Both the position numbers and the translations under genes were made by a program. Under the pieces are notes generated by a model. The model ran no database searches. It was not told where the DNA came from and saw nothing but the letters and a program-made list of their open reading frames with translations. From NCBI GenBank assembly GCA_024682415.1, contig JAIKZG010000047.1, positions 1-42,425 of the forward strand: a stretch of DNA of 42,425 bases, written 5' to 3'. Source of the stretch: Prevotella sp. (lineage in GTDB: Bacteria; Bacteroidota; Bacteroidia; Bacteroidales; Bacteroidaceae). Below are positions 25,426 to 33,676 of this stretch, piece after piece (position 1 is the stretch's first letter; the number at the start of each line of letters is the position of its first letter).

Positions 25426-25959
25426 ATGAATAAGGTAATGCTTATTGGTAATGTGGGCAAAGAGCCTGAGGTAAGATACTACGACAAGGATCAGGCTATG
25501 GCTCAGTTTTCGCTTGCCACTACCGATCGCGGCTACACATTGCCCAACGGAACAGTAGTGCCCGACCGCACAGAGTGGCATCGCGTGGTGATGTATCGTA
25601 AGCTGGCCAAGGTGGCAGAGCGATTTATTCATCGTGGCGACAAAATCTATGTAGAGGGCAAAATTCGCTATCGTTCTTTTGATGATAAGCGTGGCGTTCG
25701 CCACAACTACACCGAGATTCAGGTAGACAATATGGAGCTCCTCTCTACTAAGATGCAGGGTGGGGGCGTGCCTTTGAGTCAGCCTATGCAGGAACCTCAG
25801 CAGACAGCTCCGCAACCATATAGCGATGGCGCGCCGTCTGTTCCTCCGTCGCCTGAGCTTTCGTCTTTAAACCAGTCGGCAATGCAGAATATCGAGATGC
25901 AGAAGAAGATAGATAGTCCTTCTGATGATTCATCTGATAAGTTTGATTTGCCGTTCTGA
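25426..25959 (+). CDS. ssb: Single-stranded DNA-binding protein
   Basis: Protects single-stranded DNA in replication and repair and recruits partners through its tail. The OB-fold covers residues about 1-108 (MNKVMLIGNVGKEPEVRY, then TEWHRVVMYRKLAKVAERF). A Gln/Pro/Ser-rich linker follows, ending in the acidic tip DKFDLPF, which is the partner-binding hook. At 177 residues it has the usual length. gldE follows 46 nt downstream, an order I recall from Bacteroides. Confidence 0.96.
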   Translation: MNKVMLIGNVGKEPEVRYYDKDQAMAQFSLATTDRGYTLPNGTVVPDRTEWHRVVMYRKLAKVAERFIHRGDKIYVEGKIRYRSFDDKRGVRHNYTEIQVDNMELLSTKMQGGGVPLSQPMQEPQQTAPQPYSDGAPSVPPSPELSSLNQSAMQNIEMQKKIDSPSDDSSDKFDLPF

Positions 25960-26005
25960 TTCTTATTATCTGCCTTATAAAAACAAAACCATGTAAATAT
26001 CCTAT

Positions 26006-27334
26006 ATGTCATTACTCTTTAATATAGACAATATCCTAAATTCCATATCAGATGTAGAGCTTATGGCGCCTACATTTGGAGTGATATCGGCAGCTGTCTT
26101 GGCTGCCTTTTTGCTTATAGTCTCGGGATTTGCGAGCGGGTCGGAAATAGCTTTTTTCAGCCTTTCCCCCGTGGACATTTCCCAGCTCGACCCTGAGCAC
26201 AGCGCAAGCGACAAGGCTATTGAAACTTTGCGTGGCGATAGTGAGCGCACATTGGCTACAATCCTGATAACCAATAATTTCGTGAATGTCACTATCATTA
26301 TGCTGTGCAATTATGTGTTTGCCCACATCGTGAATTTTGGCGGTGCTGTATGGCTCGAGTTCCTATGTCTTACGGTGCTGCTCACATTCTTGCTCCTTCT
26401 CTTCGGCGAGATTATGCCTAAGGTTTACTGCCGTCAAAACTCATTGAAGTTTTGTCGTCGCGTTGCCGGTAGTATTATGGTGCTCAGGCGTCTGTTCTGG
26501 TGGCTTGAGAATGTGCTCCTCAGCAGCGGAGTGCTGGCTTCCAAGGTGATACAAAAGGAAAAGCGCACGCTGAGCGTAGACGATTTGGAGCAGGCTTTGG
26601 AGCTTACCGATAAGAGCGAAATAAAAAATGAGCAAAGCCTTTTGCAGGGCATCATACGATTTGGCGACGAAACAGCCAAAGAAGTGATGACTACCCGTCA
26701 GGACATCGTCGATTTGGATATTAAAAGCAGTTATGCTGATGTGCTCAAGAGCATTGTTGAGAATAATTTCAGCCGCATACCGGTGTATCAGGGCAACACT
26801 GATAATATCCGCGGCGTGCTTTATATCAAGGATTTGTTGCCCCATCTTAATAAGCCCGTTAATTTCCGCTGGCAGAGCTTGATTCGTCCGCCTTATTTCG
26901 TGCCTGAAACAAAGCGCCTCGATGATTTGTTGCGTGAGTTTAAGGAGAATAAGGTGCATATTGCCATCGTGGTGGATGAGTTCGGCGGCACGAGCGGCCT
27001 TGTCACCCTTGAAGATGTGCTTGAAGAAATCGTGGGTGAAATCAATGATGAATATGATGAGGTGGAGAAACCTTATGTTAAGATAAACAGCAACACCTAT
27101 ATTTTTGAGGGCAAGACCATGCTGAGCGATTTTATCAAGGTGTTTAATCTTGATGACGACGACTTGGCAAATGTGGAGGGCGATGCCGATTCAGTTGCTG
27201 GATTGTTGCTCGAGCTTAAAGGCGATTTCCCCGAAGTGCATGAGAAAATAGATTTCATGAATTTTACTTTTGAAATCATGGAAATCGATGAGCGCAGGAT
27301 TAGCAAAGTGAAAGTAATAGAACATGAGAAATAG
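26006..27334 (+). CDS. gldE: Gliding-motility-associated protein GldE (CNNM/CBS family)
   Basis: A membrane protein of the CNNM/CorC type. A DUF21 transmembrane domain spans about residues 20-175 (first helix about 25-50; SGSEIAFFSLSP is the family signature). Paired CBS domains lie at about 205-330 (EVMTTRQDIVDLD, then VVDEFGGTSGLVTLEDVLEEIVGEI). A CorC/HlyC domain ends the protein (about 345-440). In gliding Bacteroidetes GldE assists GldD. In non-gliding gut species its homologue remains, with ion transport or envelope roles suggested. The naming is by family and by position after ssb. Confidence 0.88.
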   Translation: MSLLFNIDNILNSISDVELMAPTFGVISAAVLAAFLLIVSGFASGSEIAFFSLSPVDISQLDPEHSASDKAIETLRGDSERTLATILITNNFVNVTIIMLCNYVFAHIVNFGGAVWLEFLCLTVLLTFLLLLFGEIMPKVYCRQNSLKFCRRVAGSIMVLRRLFWWLENVLLSSGVLASKVIQKEKRTLSVDDLEQALELTDKSEIKNEQSLLQGIIRFGDETAKEVMTTRQDIVDLDIKSSYADVLKSIVENNFSRIPVYQGNTDNIRGVLYIKDLLPHLNKPVNFRWQSLIRPPYFVPETKRLDDLLREFKENKVHIAIVVDEFGGTSGLVTLEDVLEEIVGEINDEYDEVEKPYVKINSNTYIFEGKTMLSDFIKVFNLDDDDLANVEGDADSVAGLLLELKGDFPEVHEKIDFMNFTFEIMEIDERRISKVKVIEHEK

Positions 27335-27361
27335 AAAAAATAGCATTATTCTTACTTTTTT

Positions 27362-27393
27362 TTTGCGAGATAGAAAATAATCAGCTACATTTG
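27362..27393 (+). promoter_or_regulatory. Promoter of rpoD
   Basis: TTTG (27362-27365), 20 nt, then TACATTTG (27386-27393): a close match to the consensus read by the sigma factor encoded next, 32 nt downstream. Confidence 0.8.
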
Positions 27394-27424
27394 CACAATC
27401 ATTAAAACTAATGGAGATCACGCA

Positions 27425-28288
27425 ATGAGACAGTTAAAAATTACCAAATCAATCACTAACCGTGAAAGTGAATCACTCGATAAATACCTCCAGGAAATAG
27501 GTCGAGAGAGTATGGTTTCTACGGAAGAGGAGGTTGAGCTTGCGCAGCGCATCAGAAAAGGCGATAAGGAGGCCGAGGCAAGGTTAGTGAAAGCTAACTT
27601 GCGTTTTGTCGTGTCGGTTGCGAAGCAGTATCAAAACCAAGGATTAGGACTACAAGACCTTATAAACGAAGGCAATCTTGGACTTATAAGAGCCGCCGAA
27701 AGATTCGATGAAACACGTGGATTTAAGTTTATTTCTTATGCCGTGTGGTGGATTCGTCAAAGCATATTGCAGGCTATTGCTGAGCAAAGCCGTATCGTGA
27801 GAGTGCCGATGAATCAGGTAGGCTCTGTCAATAAAGTAAACAAAGTGCTTAATGATTTTGAGCAGGAACATGAGCGCCATCCTAATATCAATGAGATAGC
27901 CGAAAGAGCTGACATGACCGAAAACAAGGTAGAGGAGGTCATGGGCATCAATGGCAAGCATATATCTGTAGATGCTCCTTTCTCTGATAGCGATGGAAAT
28001 GGATTGCTCGATGTGCTTTCAAATGATGATCAGCCTGATACCGACAGTCATCTTGAGCTTGAGTCATTGCGCGAAGAGATATTAAGCGCTCTTGAAGTGC
28101 TCAATGAGCGCGAACGCAATATTATCAAATCTTTCTTCGGTATAAACGGGCATGAGATGACCCTTGAGGAAATAGGGTCAAAGTATGGATTGACGCGCGA
28201 AAGAGTGCGCCAGATAAAGGAAAAGGCCATACGAAAGCTGCGCAACAATACCGATAGCAAGATTTTGAAATCCTTCTTAGGAAATTAA
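27425..28288 (+). CDS. rpoD: Primary RNA polymerase sigma factor
   Basis: The housekeeping sigma of Bacteroidetes, which reads the TTTG / TAnnTTTG promoters seen through this window. At 287 residues it is the short form: it begins at region 1.2 ([13 protein letters not shown]) and lacks region 1.1 and the long non-conserved insert. Region 2 is complete ([46 protein letters not shown]), as are region 3 and the region 4 helix-turn-helix ([20 protein letters not shown]). The next gene starts 23 nt later, so the small secreted protein may be co-transcribed. Confidence 0.97.
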   Translation: MRQLKITKSITNRESESLDKYLQEIGRESMVSTEEEVELAQRIRKGDKEAEARLVKANLRFVVSVAKQYQNQGLGLQDLINEGNLGLIRAAERFDETRGFKFISYAVWWIRQSILQAIAEQSRIVRVPMNQVGSVNKVNKVLNDFEQEHERHPNINEIAERADMTENKVEEVMGINGKHISVDAPFSDSDGNGLLDVLSNDDQPDTDSHLELESLREEILSALEVLNERERNIIKSFFGINGHEMTLEEIGSKYGLTRERVRQIKEKAIRKLRNNTDSKILKSFLGN

Positions 28289-28311
28289 GACAACAACATA
28301 TTATATATTAA

Positions 28312-28755
28312 ATGAGCAAAAACTTCTATAATAAGTTATTCACAACATCTTTAAAGGGCATGGTCGCAATCGCGATTCTGCTTTTCTTTGGATTGGCTAA
28401 TCACGCTGATGCTAAGAAAAATCAGGAGCCGATTTATATGTTCGGTTTCGCTGCTTCTTTTAACGACTCAACAGTTTATTTCACTGAAATCCAGCGCATG
28501 GATTCCGCAATCTTGGTGAATAAAAAATATTTCCTTTATGGAAGAGATAATTATTCTTATCAGTTGCGTGATTATCTTGGCGCAAAGGGCGTGAAAACTC
28601 CTACTTGTGTAACCATGTTTGGCAAGAATCATGCTGATGCTGAGAAAAAATATGTGCGTATGAAAAAGAAATACGTGCAGGGCGGTCGTTATACTGTGAA
28701 ATATCTGTCTACGCAGGATTTCTCTTTCTCGGTTGTGAAAGAAGACAATGATTGA
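28312..28755 (+). CDS. Small secreted protein of unknown function
   Basis: A 147-residue protein. Residues about 1-35 form a signal peptide or membrane anchor (hydrophobic MVAIAILLFFGLA, cleavage perhaps after HADA). The mature part is basic with many Tyr and Lys and holds a single Cys at about residue 98. I do not recognise a family. It lies between rpoD and the kinase/peptidase/PqqD module, 64 nt before the kinase, so it could be a substrate of that module or simply an rpoD neighbour. Confidence 0.75.
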   Translation: MSKNFYNKLFTTSLKGMVAIAILLFFGLANHADAKKNQEPIYMFGFAASFNDSTVYFTEIQRMDSAILVNKKYFLYGRDNYSYQLRDYLGAKGVKTPTCVTMFGKNHADAEKKYVRMKKKYVQGGRYTVKYLSTQDFSFSVVKEDND

Positions 28756-28819
28756 TGTGGATACTTTGATTAGATGATATTTAAATTATAATACACACAT
28801 ACACACGCTTTCCCTGTAT

Positions 28820-29713
28820 ATGAAAATACATGATTTCCGCATTGCGGATTTTAACATACGACTTCTTTTTAGCGAGGATGGACGCAATGATATGTCGTTG
28901 CTTCCATCTTTTGCTACATTCGCAATAGATACTATTTCTCCAAACGACGATTTGCTTTTCACTTTAACTATTGATGATAATCTGAAGCCGATAGAGAAAA
29001 GCAAACGCACTCGCATAAGAGCTTTTGATACAGGCAACGGTGACACGATTGTAGACGAGGTTGCCAGTGGAGGTTATCAGTTTATTATCAAGGATCTTGA
29101 GGGCAGAGATTGCTGCCTATTTCAAGGCAATGCCGATTTCTCTGAATGTAAATGTGCTCTTAATGGCAATCGCATAATGCGCACGTTTGGATTGAATAAT
29201 GCCTTGATGATGGCTTTCGCTTTCAGCTCAGGATTCCATCAGACGGTTCTTATGCATGCTTCCGTGATTATGAAAAAAGGGTGGGGATATGCATTTACCG
29301 CCGTCAGCGGAACAGGCAAAAGCACTCATACGAGCCTATGGCTGAAGCATATTCCGGGGGCAGAACTTCTTAATGATGATAATCCTATTGTTCGCGTCAT
29401 TGATGGCGAGGCTTATATTTATGGAGCTCCTTGGAGTGGAAAGACCCCATGCTATCGTAATATGAGAACACGCTTGGGAGCTATCTCGCTTATTGTCAGA
29501 GATACGAAGAATTATCTTGAGAAAATGCCGACGCTTCAGGCTTACACTACGCTCCTGCCGTCGGTTTCGTCAATGCGATGGGATGGCAAGATTTTTGATA
29601 ATGTATGTAATAATGTCGGTCTTGTAATGGAGAAGACAGATGTTTATTCACTTCATTGTCTGCCTAATAAGGAGGCGGCTGTTATCTGCCACAACACTAT
29701 TGCCAAAGAATAA
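28820..29713 (+). CDS. HPr-kinase-like P-loop protein
   Basis: A 297-residue cytosolic protein. The C-terminal half resembles the HPr kinase/PEP carboxykinase fold: P-loop SGTGKST at residues 163-169 followed by HTSLW, an acidic LLNDDNPIV at about 188-196, and APWSGKTPCYRN at about 208-219. The N-terminal half (about 1-150) is a separate domain without a clear family. It lacks the two-domain layout of true HprK/P, and no HPr gene is nearby. Kinases of this sort occur in some ribosomal-peptide clusters such as lasso peptides, together with PqqD-like proteins. Here the S26-type peptidase begins 10 nt after it and a PqqD-like gene follows. Substrate unknown. Confidence 0.72.
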   Translation: MKIHDFRIADFNIRLLFSEDGRNDMSLLPSFATFAIDTISPNDDLLFTLTIDDNLKPIEKSKRTRIRAFDTGNGDTIVDEVASGGYQFIIKDLEGRDCCLFQGNADFSECKCALNGNRIMRTFGLNNALMMAFAFSSGFHQTVLMHASVIMKKGWGYAFTAVSGTGKSTHTSLWLKHIPGAELLNDDNPIVRVIDGEAYIYGAPWSGKTPCYRNMRTRLGAISLIVRDTKNYLEKMPTLQAYTTLLPSVSSMRWDGKIFDNVCNNVGLVMEKTDVYSLHCLPNKEAAVICHNTIAKE

Positions 29714-29723
29714 AAGTTTTATT

Positions 29724-30191
29724 ATGTCTGAATATATAAAAGAAATAAAACTCGCAAACGAAGTACTTATACCTGAAATAGTAGAATTCCTAAATGAAGG
29801 ACATACCGTAACTTTGCGTCTGCGTGGTTATAGCATGCGACCTTTTTTGGAAGACAACCGTGATAAAGCCCTATTGATAAAGGCTGTAACCTTTAAAAAA
29901 GGCGATGCCGTCTTGGCAGAAGTCAGTCCACGTCATTATGTGTTGCATCGCGTTATCAAAATTAATGGCGACGATGTGGTGTTGCGTGGTGATGGCAATA
30001 TTGGGTGCGAATATTGCAAACGCAGTGATGTGAAAGGCTTTGTCGTGGGCTTCTATCGCAAAGGCAGCAATAAGATAGATAAGACCAACAGCTTCAAATG
30101 GCGAGCCTATTCGTGCGTTTGGTGCTTCCTTTATCCTGTGCGTCGCTATCTTCTTTTTGCGTATAGGTTAAAATTGAAAATATTTGGATAA
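29724..30191 (+). CDS. S24/S26-type (signal-peptidase-like) serine peptidase
   Basis: A 155-residue protein with the S26 core. Ser37 sits in RGYSMRPF, and His75 in YVLHRVI takes the place of the bacterial Lys, as in ER-type signal peptidases. GDGN follows at 89-92. A basic, hydrophobic C-terminus (about 128-155) may lie on the membrane, but no N-terminal anchor is seen. A Cys pair at 95 and 98 (CEYC) is unusual. I start at 29724, since the upstream in-frame ATG at 29640 lies inside the kinase gene. It is 10 nt from the kinase stop and 57 nt from the PqqD-like gene. It probably cleaves a peptide of this module, which is inference. Confidence 0.72.
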   Translation: MSEYIKEIKLANEVLIPEIVEFLNEGHTVTLRLRGYSMRPFLEDNRDKALLIKAVTFKKGDAVLAEVSPRHYVLHRVIKINGDDVVLRGDGNIGCEYCKRSDVKGFVVGFYRKGSNKIDKTNSFKWRAYSCVWCFLYPVRRYLLFAYRLKLKIFG

Positions 30192-30248
30192 GCTAACAAG
30201 TTTATATTACATAGTAAATATATAATTCGTATATATAATATATAAGGT

Positions 30249-30521
30249 ATGAAAAGAAAGAATGGATTTAATATTCGCAAGATATGTGGCGAGAATATAA
30301 TTGTGGCTGAAGGCAAAGAAAATATTGATTTCAGCAATGTGGTAAGCATGAACGATACTTCAGCTTTCCTTTGGGACAAACTTGAGGTAGGCAAAGAATA
30401 TACTGCTGATGATTTAGCCGCATTCTTGACAGAGGAATATGATGTAGATGAAGCTACTGCTTTGAATGATTGTCAGAATATCATTGCCGACTGGGTAAAG
30501 GCAGACATCGCAGAGGCATAA
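30249..30521 (+). CDS. PqqD-like peptide-recognition protein
   Basis: A 90-residue winged-helix protein of the PqqD superfamily. The hallmark VSMNDTSAFLWDKLEVG (about 32-48) is followed by an acidic helical half (DDLAAFLTEEYDVDEATALNDCQNI region). PqqD domains bind leader peptides and deliver them to modifying enzymes in ribosomal-peptide pathways. Here it ends a three-gene set with a kinase-like and a peptidase-like protein. A strong terminator follows at 30599. No radical-SAM enzyme or precursor peptide is visible nearby. Confidence 0.75.
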   Translation: MKRKNGFNIRKICGENIIVAEGKENIDFSNVVSMNDTSAFLWDKLEVGKEYTADDLAAFLTEEYDVDEATALNDCQNIIADWVKADIAEA

Positions 30522-30598
30522 TCCTCGCTTCAAGCATGATAAAAAGTCATTATTAAGGAATAATGCTTGTTCCTTATTGCATAATAAAAATATATAGA

Positions 30599-30630
30599 GA
30601 ACTTATTGCATTGCGATAGGTTCTTTTTTT
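30599..30630 (+). terminator. Strong intrinsic terminator after the PqqD-like gene
   Basis: An 11-bp stem (30599-30609 with 30613-30623, two G-U pairs) and a 3-nt loop are followed by seven T. It closes the kinase/peptidase/PqqD transcript. Confidence 0.88.
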
Positions 30631-30732
30631 GTTTAGTTGCTTATTTTTAATTAAAAATCTGATTATGGGTTAATTTAGTTAAATTGGCTATATTTTTTTA
30701 ACTCATCATAGTTAATCTTTTAAGAATTTCTC

Positions 30733-30740
30733 TATCTTTG
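30733..30740 (+). promoter_or_regulatory. -7 element at the rprX start
   Basis: TATCTTTG matches TAnnTTTG, yet it ends only 5 nt before the rprX ATG. If used, the transcript would start at or next to the start codon and be leaderless or nearly so. A clear -33 TTTG is missing. Confidence 0.5.
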
Positions 30741-30745
30741 CCACC

Positions 30746-32347
30746 ATGAAGAAGAAAACAATTTGGATTATAGCAATCATAATGGGCACCTCTTTTCTCA
30801 TCTTGCTTTTTTTGCAGTTGAGATACATTCAGGAGATGGCAGATATGAAAAAAGAGCAGTTCGACGAAAGTGTCAATCGTGCTCTTTATCAGGCAGCTCG
30901 TAACTTGGAGCTGAATGAGACTCTGCGATTCTTGGAAAAAGATGTAAACGAGACCGAACGTCGCGCTTATCGCAAAGATTCTGTCGGCACTCGTACTGGT
31001 GCGCCGGGTGGAGCTATTCAAACTTCTCATCAGTATTCGGTTACTGGTAAGGATGGCACGATGTATTCTTCTTTTGAGCTGAAAACGATAGAGACAAAGC
31101 CGAGCCAAATGCCAAAGGCAATGATTTTGCATAATGATAAAAACTCGTTGGCCGATGCATCTAAGTCTTTGCAGGAAATTGTTAAGAACAGATATGTTTA
31201 CCAGAAGGCATTGCTTGATGAAGTGGTATATTCTATCCTGTATTCTGCTTCGGATAAGCCATTGAAGGAACGCATTAATTTTAAAATGCTTGATCAAGAC
31301 CTTCATGCCGAGCTTCTGAATAATGGCATAAACATCCCTTATCATTTCACCGTTTCCACACAGGATGGACGCGAAGTCTATAGATGTCCTGACTATGTAG
31401 ACGAGGGAAGCGAATATGTGTATTCACAGGTGCTTTTCCGCAACGACCCACAGCAAAAGATGGGCGTGATGAAAGTGCATTTCCCCGAGATGGACAGATA
31501 CATATATTCATCAATTCGATTTATGATTCCGGCAGTGTGCTTCACTATCGTATTGCTGGTTACATTCATATTCACTATATTCGTGATTTTCCGCCAAAAG
31601 AGATATTCTGAGATAAAGAACGACTTTATCAATAATATGACTCATGAGCTGAAAACTCCTATCTCAAGCATTTCGCTCGCTGCACAGATGCTTAATGATG
31701 ATGTGGTGACTAAGAGTCCGGCTATGATGAAGCATTTGGGCGGAGTTATCAATGATGAAAGTAAGCGTTTGCGTTTCTTGGTGGAAAAAGTATTGCAGAT
31801 GTCGCTGTTCGACCGCCGTAAGACTATTATTAAGAAACGTGTCCTCAATCTGAATGATATGGTGGATACTATCGCGAATACGTTTACGCTTCGTGTGGAA
31901 CATACAGGTGGTAAGATATTTACAGATATAAACGCTAAAGTTCCAAATATATATGCCGATGAAATGCATTTCCAAAATGTGATATTCAATTTGTTGGATA
32001 ATGCAGTGAAATATCGCAAGCCTGATCAGCCGGTTGATATAACGATAAAGACGTGGAATACGACTAATCATTTGTATCTCTCAATTCAGGACACAGGCCT
32101 TGGAATGAAGAAGGAGGACGCAAGGAAGGTGTTCGAAAAGTTTTATAGAGTGCATACCGGCAATGTCCACGATGTAAAAGGATTCGGATTAGGTTTGGCT
32201 TACGTAAAGAATATACTCGACCTCCATAAAGCGGAGATAAGCGTAGACAGCGAGTTGGGTAAGGGTACGAAGTTTACCATTAAACTCCCGATAATGCGCG
32301 ACGAACCGCAGGAACATATTAATAAACAGAATATTAACAACAAATAA
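30746..32347 (+). CDS. rprX: Sensor histidine kinase, RprX-like
   Basis: Inner-membrane sensor kinase. TM1 is about residues 4-27 and TM2 about 255-282, with a periplasmic sensor domain of roughly 225 residues between. The HisKA domain has the phosphate-accepting His300 in NNMTHELKTP. The ATPase domain shows the N box (VIFNLLDNAVKYR), G1 (DTGLGMK) and G2 (GFGLGLAYV). At 533 residues it matches RprX of Bacteroides fragilis, and the downstream regulator matches RprY. The gap to rprY is 13 nt, so they are co-transcribed. The sensed signal is not known from sequence. Confidence 0.85.
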   Translation: MKKKTIWIIAIIMGTSFLILLFLQLRYIQEMADMKKEQFDESVNRALYQAARNLELNETLRFLEKDVNETERRAYRKDSVGTRTGAPGGAIQTSHQYSVTGKDGTMYSSFELKTIETKPSQMPKAMILHNDKNSLADASKSLQEIVKNRYVYQKALLDEVVYSILYSASDKPLKERINFKMLDQDLHAELLNNGINIPYHFTVSTQDGREVYRCPDYVDEGSEYVYSQVLFRNDPQQKMGVMKVHFPEMDRYIYSSIRFMIPAVCFTIVLLVTFIFTIFVIFRQKRYSEIKNDFINNMTHELKTPISSISLAAQMLNDDVVTKSPAMMKHLGGVINDESKRLRFLVEKVLQMSLFDRRKTIIKKRVLNLNDMVDTIANTFTLRVEHTGGKIFTDINAKVPNIYADEMHFQNVIFNLLDNAVKYRKPDQPVDITIKTWNTTNHLYLSIQDTGLGMKKEDARKVFEKFYRVHTGNVHDVKGFGLGLAYVKNILDLHKAEISVDSELGKGTKFTIKLPIMRDEPQEHINKQNINNK

Positions 32348-32360
32348 AACATAAAAAATT

Positions 32361-33059
32361 ATGGAAGATAACTTGAAGATTTTATTGTGCGAAGACGATG
32401 AGAACCTTGGAATGCTTCTTCGTGAGTATTTACAGGCTAAGGGATATTCTACAACCCTCTGCCCTGATGGCGAGGCTGGCTATAGAGAGTTCCTTAAGAA
32501 CAAATTCGATATATGCGTGCTTGATGTTATGATGCCTAAGAAGGATGGCTTCACTCTTGCGCAGGAGATACGTCAGACTAATGCTGACATGCCTATCATC
32601 TTCCTCACTGCCAAGACTTTGAAGGAGGATATTCTTGAGGGATTCAAGATTGGCGCTGATGATTATATTACCAAGCCATTCTCTATGGAAGAGCTTGTAT
32701 TCCGTATTGAGGCTATTCTTCGTCGCGTGCGCGGCAAGAAGAATCATGAGAGCACTCTCTACCACATCGGTAGATTCACGTTCGACACTCAGAAGCAGCT
32801 CCTTTCTATCGGTGATAAGCAGACCAAGCTTACCACTAAGGAGAATGAGCTTTTGGCTTTGCTTTGCTCTCATGCCAACGAGGTGCTTCAGCGCGATTTC
32901 GCATTGAAGACTATCTGGATCGACGATAATTACTTCAACGCTCGCTCTATGGATGTTTACATCACTAAGCTTCGTAAGCATTTGAAGGACGACGACCAGA
33001 TTGAAATCATCAACATTCATGGTAAGGGTTACAAACTTATCGTGCCAGATGAGGATTAA
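32361..33059 (+). CDS. rprY: OmpR-family response regulator, RprY-like
   Basis: A 232-residue DNA-binding regulator. The receiver domain (about 5-118) has the acidic pocket CEDDE, the phosphorylated Asp55 in VLDVMMPKKDG, Thr in LTAKT, and Lys in TKPFSMEEL. A winged-helix DNA-binding domain follows (about 135-230, with TTKENELLALL and RSMDVYITKLRKHL). RprY of Porphyromonas gingivalis is reported to act on the Na+-NQR promoter and stress genes. Here the gene lies 1.1 kb upstream of the related Rnf operon. Confidence 0.88.
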   Translation: MEDNLKILLCEDDENLGMLLREYLQAKGYSTTLCPDGEAGYREFLKNKFDICVLDVMMPKKDGFTLAQEIRQTNADMPIIFLTAKTLKEDILEGFKIGADDYITKPFSMEELVFRIEAILRRVRGKKNHESTLYHIGRFTFDTQKQLLSIGDKQTKLTTKENELLALLCSHANEVLQRDFALKTIWIDDNYFNARSMDVYITKLRKHLKDDDQIEIINIHGKGYKLIVPDED

Positions 33060-33081
33060 TCATTAGCTTGTTATAATAAAA

Positions 33082-33122
33082 AACTCGGTAGAATTTTATC
33101 TTTTTTCTACCGAGTTTTTTAT
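33082..33122. terminator. Bidirectional intrinsic terminator
   Basis: A perfect 12-bp stem, AACTCGGTAGAA (33082-33093) with TTCTACCGAGTT (33105-33116), has T-runs on both strands. It ends rprY and also the convergent thioesterase gene. Confidence 0.9.
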
Positions 33123-33149
33123 TTTTTTCATAGCTATAAAAAATAAATA

Positions 33150-33521
33150 TTATAGCTTGCTTAAAAATCTTTTTCTGTCTACTATAAATCTCAGGTGAGT
33201 TCCCTCGCCTATAATCTCTTCTCCCATCTTAGCTACTACGTTAAAGGAAATCTTTCTTCCCTCGTGTTTCGTTACTGTTGCCGTTGCCGAAACCTTCGCT
33301 CCTATGGGAGATGGCTTTATGTGAGAACTCTCAATATGTCCTCCCACTGTTGTCTGCCCCTCTTCCAATGCGTCTTTTACGGCAAGCATTGCCGCGTTTT
33401 CCATAAGTGCCATCATTGCCGGAGTAGCCAGTACGGGCATATCTCCAGAACCTAAGGTAATGGCAGTGTTTGAGTCGCTTACTGTTATCCAGCTTGTGTG
33501 TGAAAAACCTGTAAAATCCAT
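33150..33521 (-). CDS. FlK-like hot-dog thioesterase
   Basis: A 123-residue acyl-CoA thioesterase-like protein. The spacing of Thr33, Glu41, Gly60 and His67 equals that of Thr42, Glu50, Gly69 and His76 in fluoroacetyl-CoA thioesterase FlK, so the catalytic set seems intact. FlK-like proteins in gut bacteria probably act on other small acyl-CoAs, and the real substrate is unknown. It is transcribed against rprY and divergently from rseC. Confidence 0.78.
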   Translation of the reverse strand: MDFTGFSHTSWITVSDSNTAITLGSGDMPVLATPAMMALMENAAMLAVKDALEEGQTTVGGHIESSHIKPSPIGAKVSATATVTKHEGRKISFNVVAKMGEEIIGEGTHLRFIVDRKRFLSKL

Positions 33522-33568
33522 TTTATAAGTATCGTTTATTCGTTGTATGCTCTATGTCTTTTGTGGGG

Positions 33569-33576
33569 CAAAGTTA
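33569..33576 (-). promoter_or_regulatory. -7 element for the thioesterase gene
   Basis: The minus strand reads TAACTTTG, a match to TAnnTTTG, 48 nt upstream of the start codon. No clear -33 box. Confidence 0.5.
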
Positions 33577-33618
33577 CATATTTTTGAGCTTTTTTTTCTA
33601 TTTATTGCAGAATAATAT

Positions 33619-33626
33619 TACCTTTG
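33619..33626 (+). promoter_or_regulatory. -7 element for rseC/rnf
   Basis: TACCTTTG followed by GCA, 51 nt upstream of rseC. Probably the main promoter of the rseC-rnf run. The -33 box is weak. Confidence 0.6.
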
Positions 33627-33676
33627 CAATTGCAATCTTGAGATAGCAAAATCGTATACGAGATATATTTAACAAC

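Noticed and set aside
26006..27334. Haemolysin-type toxin, the name often given to this family
   Set aside because: The DUF21, paired CBS and CorC domains, together with the position after ssb, point to GldE/CNNM. There is no toxin evidence.
28820..29713. True HPr kinase/phosphorylase (hprK)
   Set aside because: The N-terminal half does not match HprK, no HPr gene is nearby, and the partners are a peptidase and a PqqD-like protein.
30522..30620. Precursor peptide for the PqqD-like module (short frames after 30521)
   Set aside because: The only ATG frames are 6 and 18 codons, and the longer one runs into the terminator stem, with no leader/core look.
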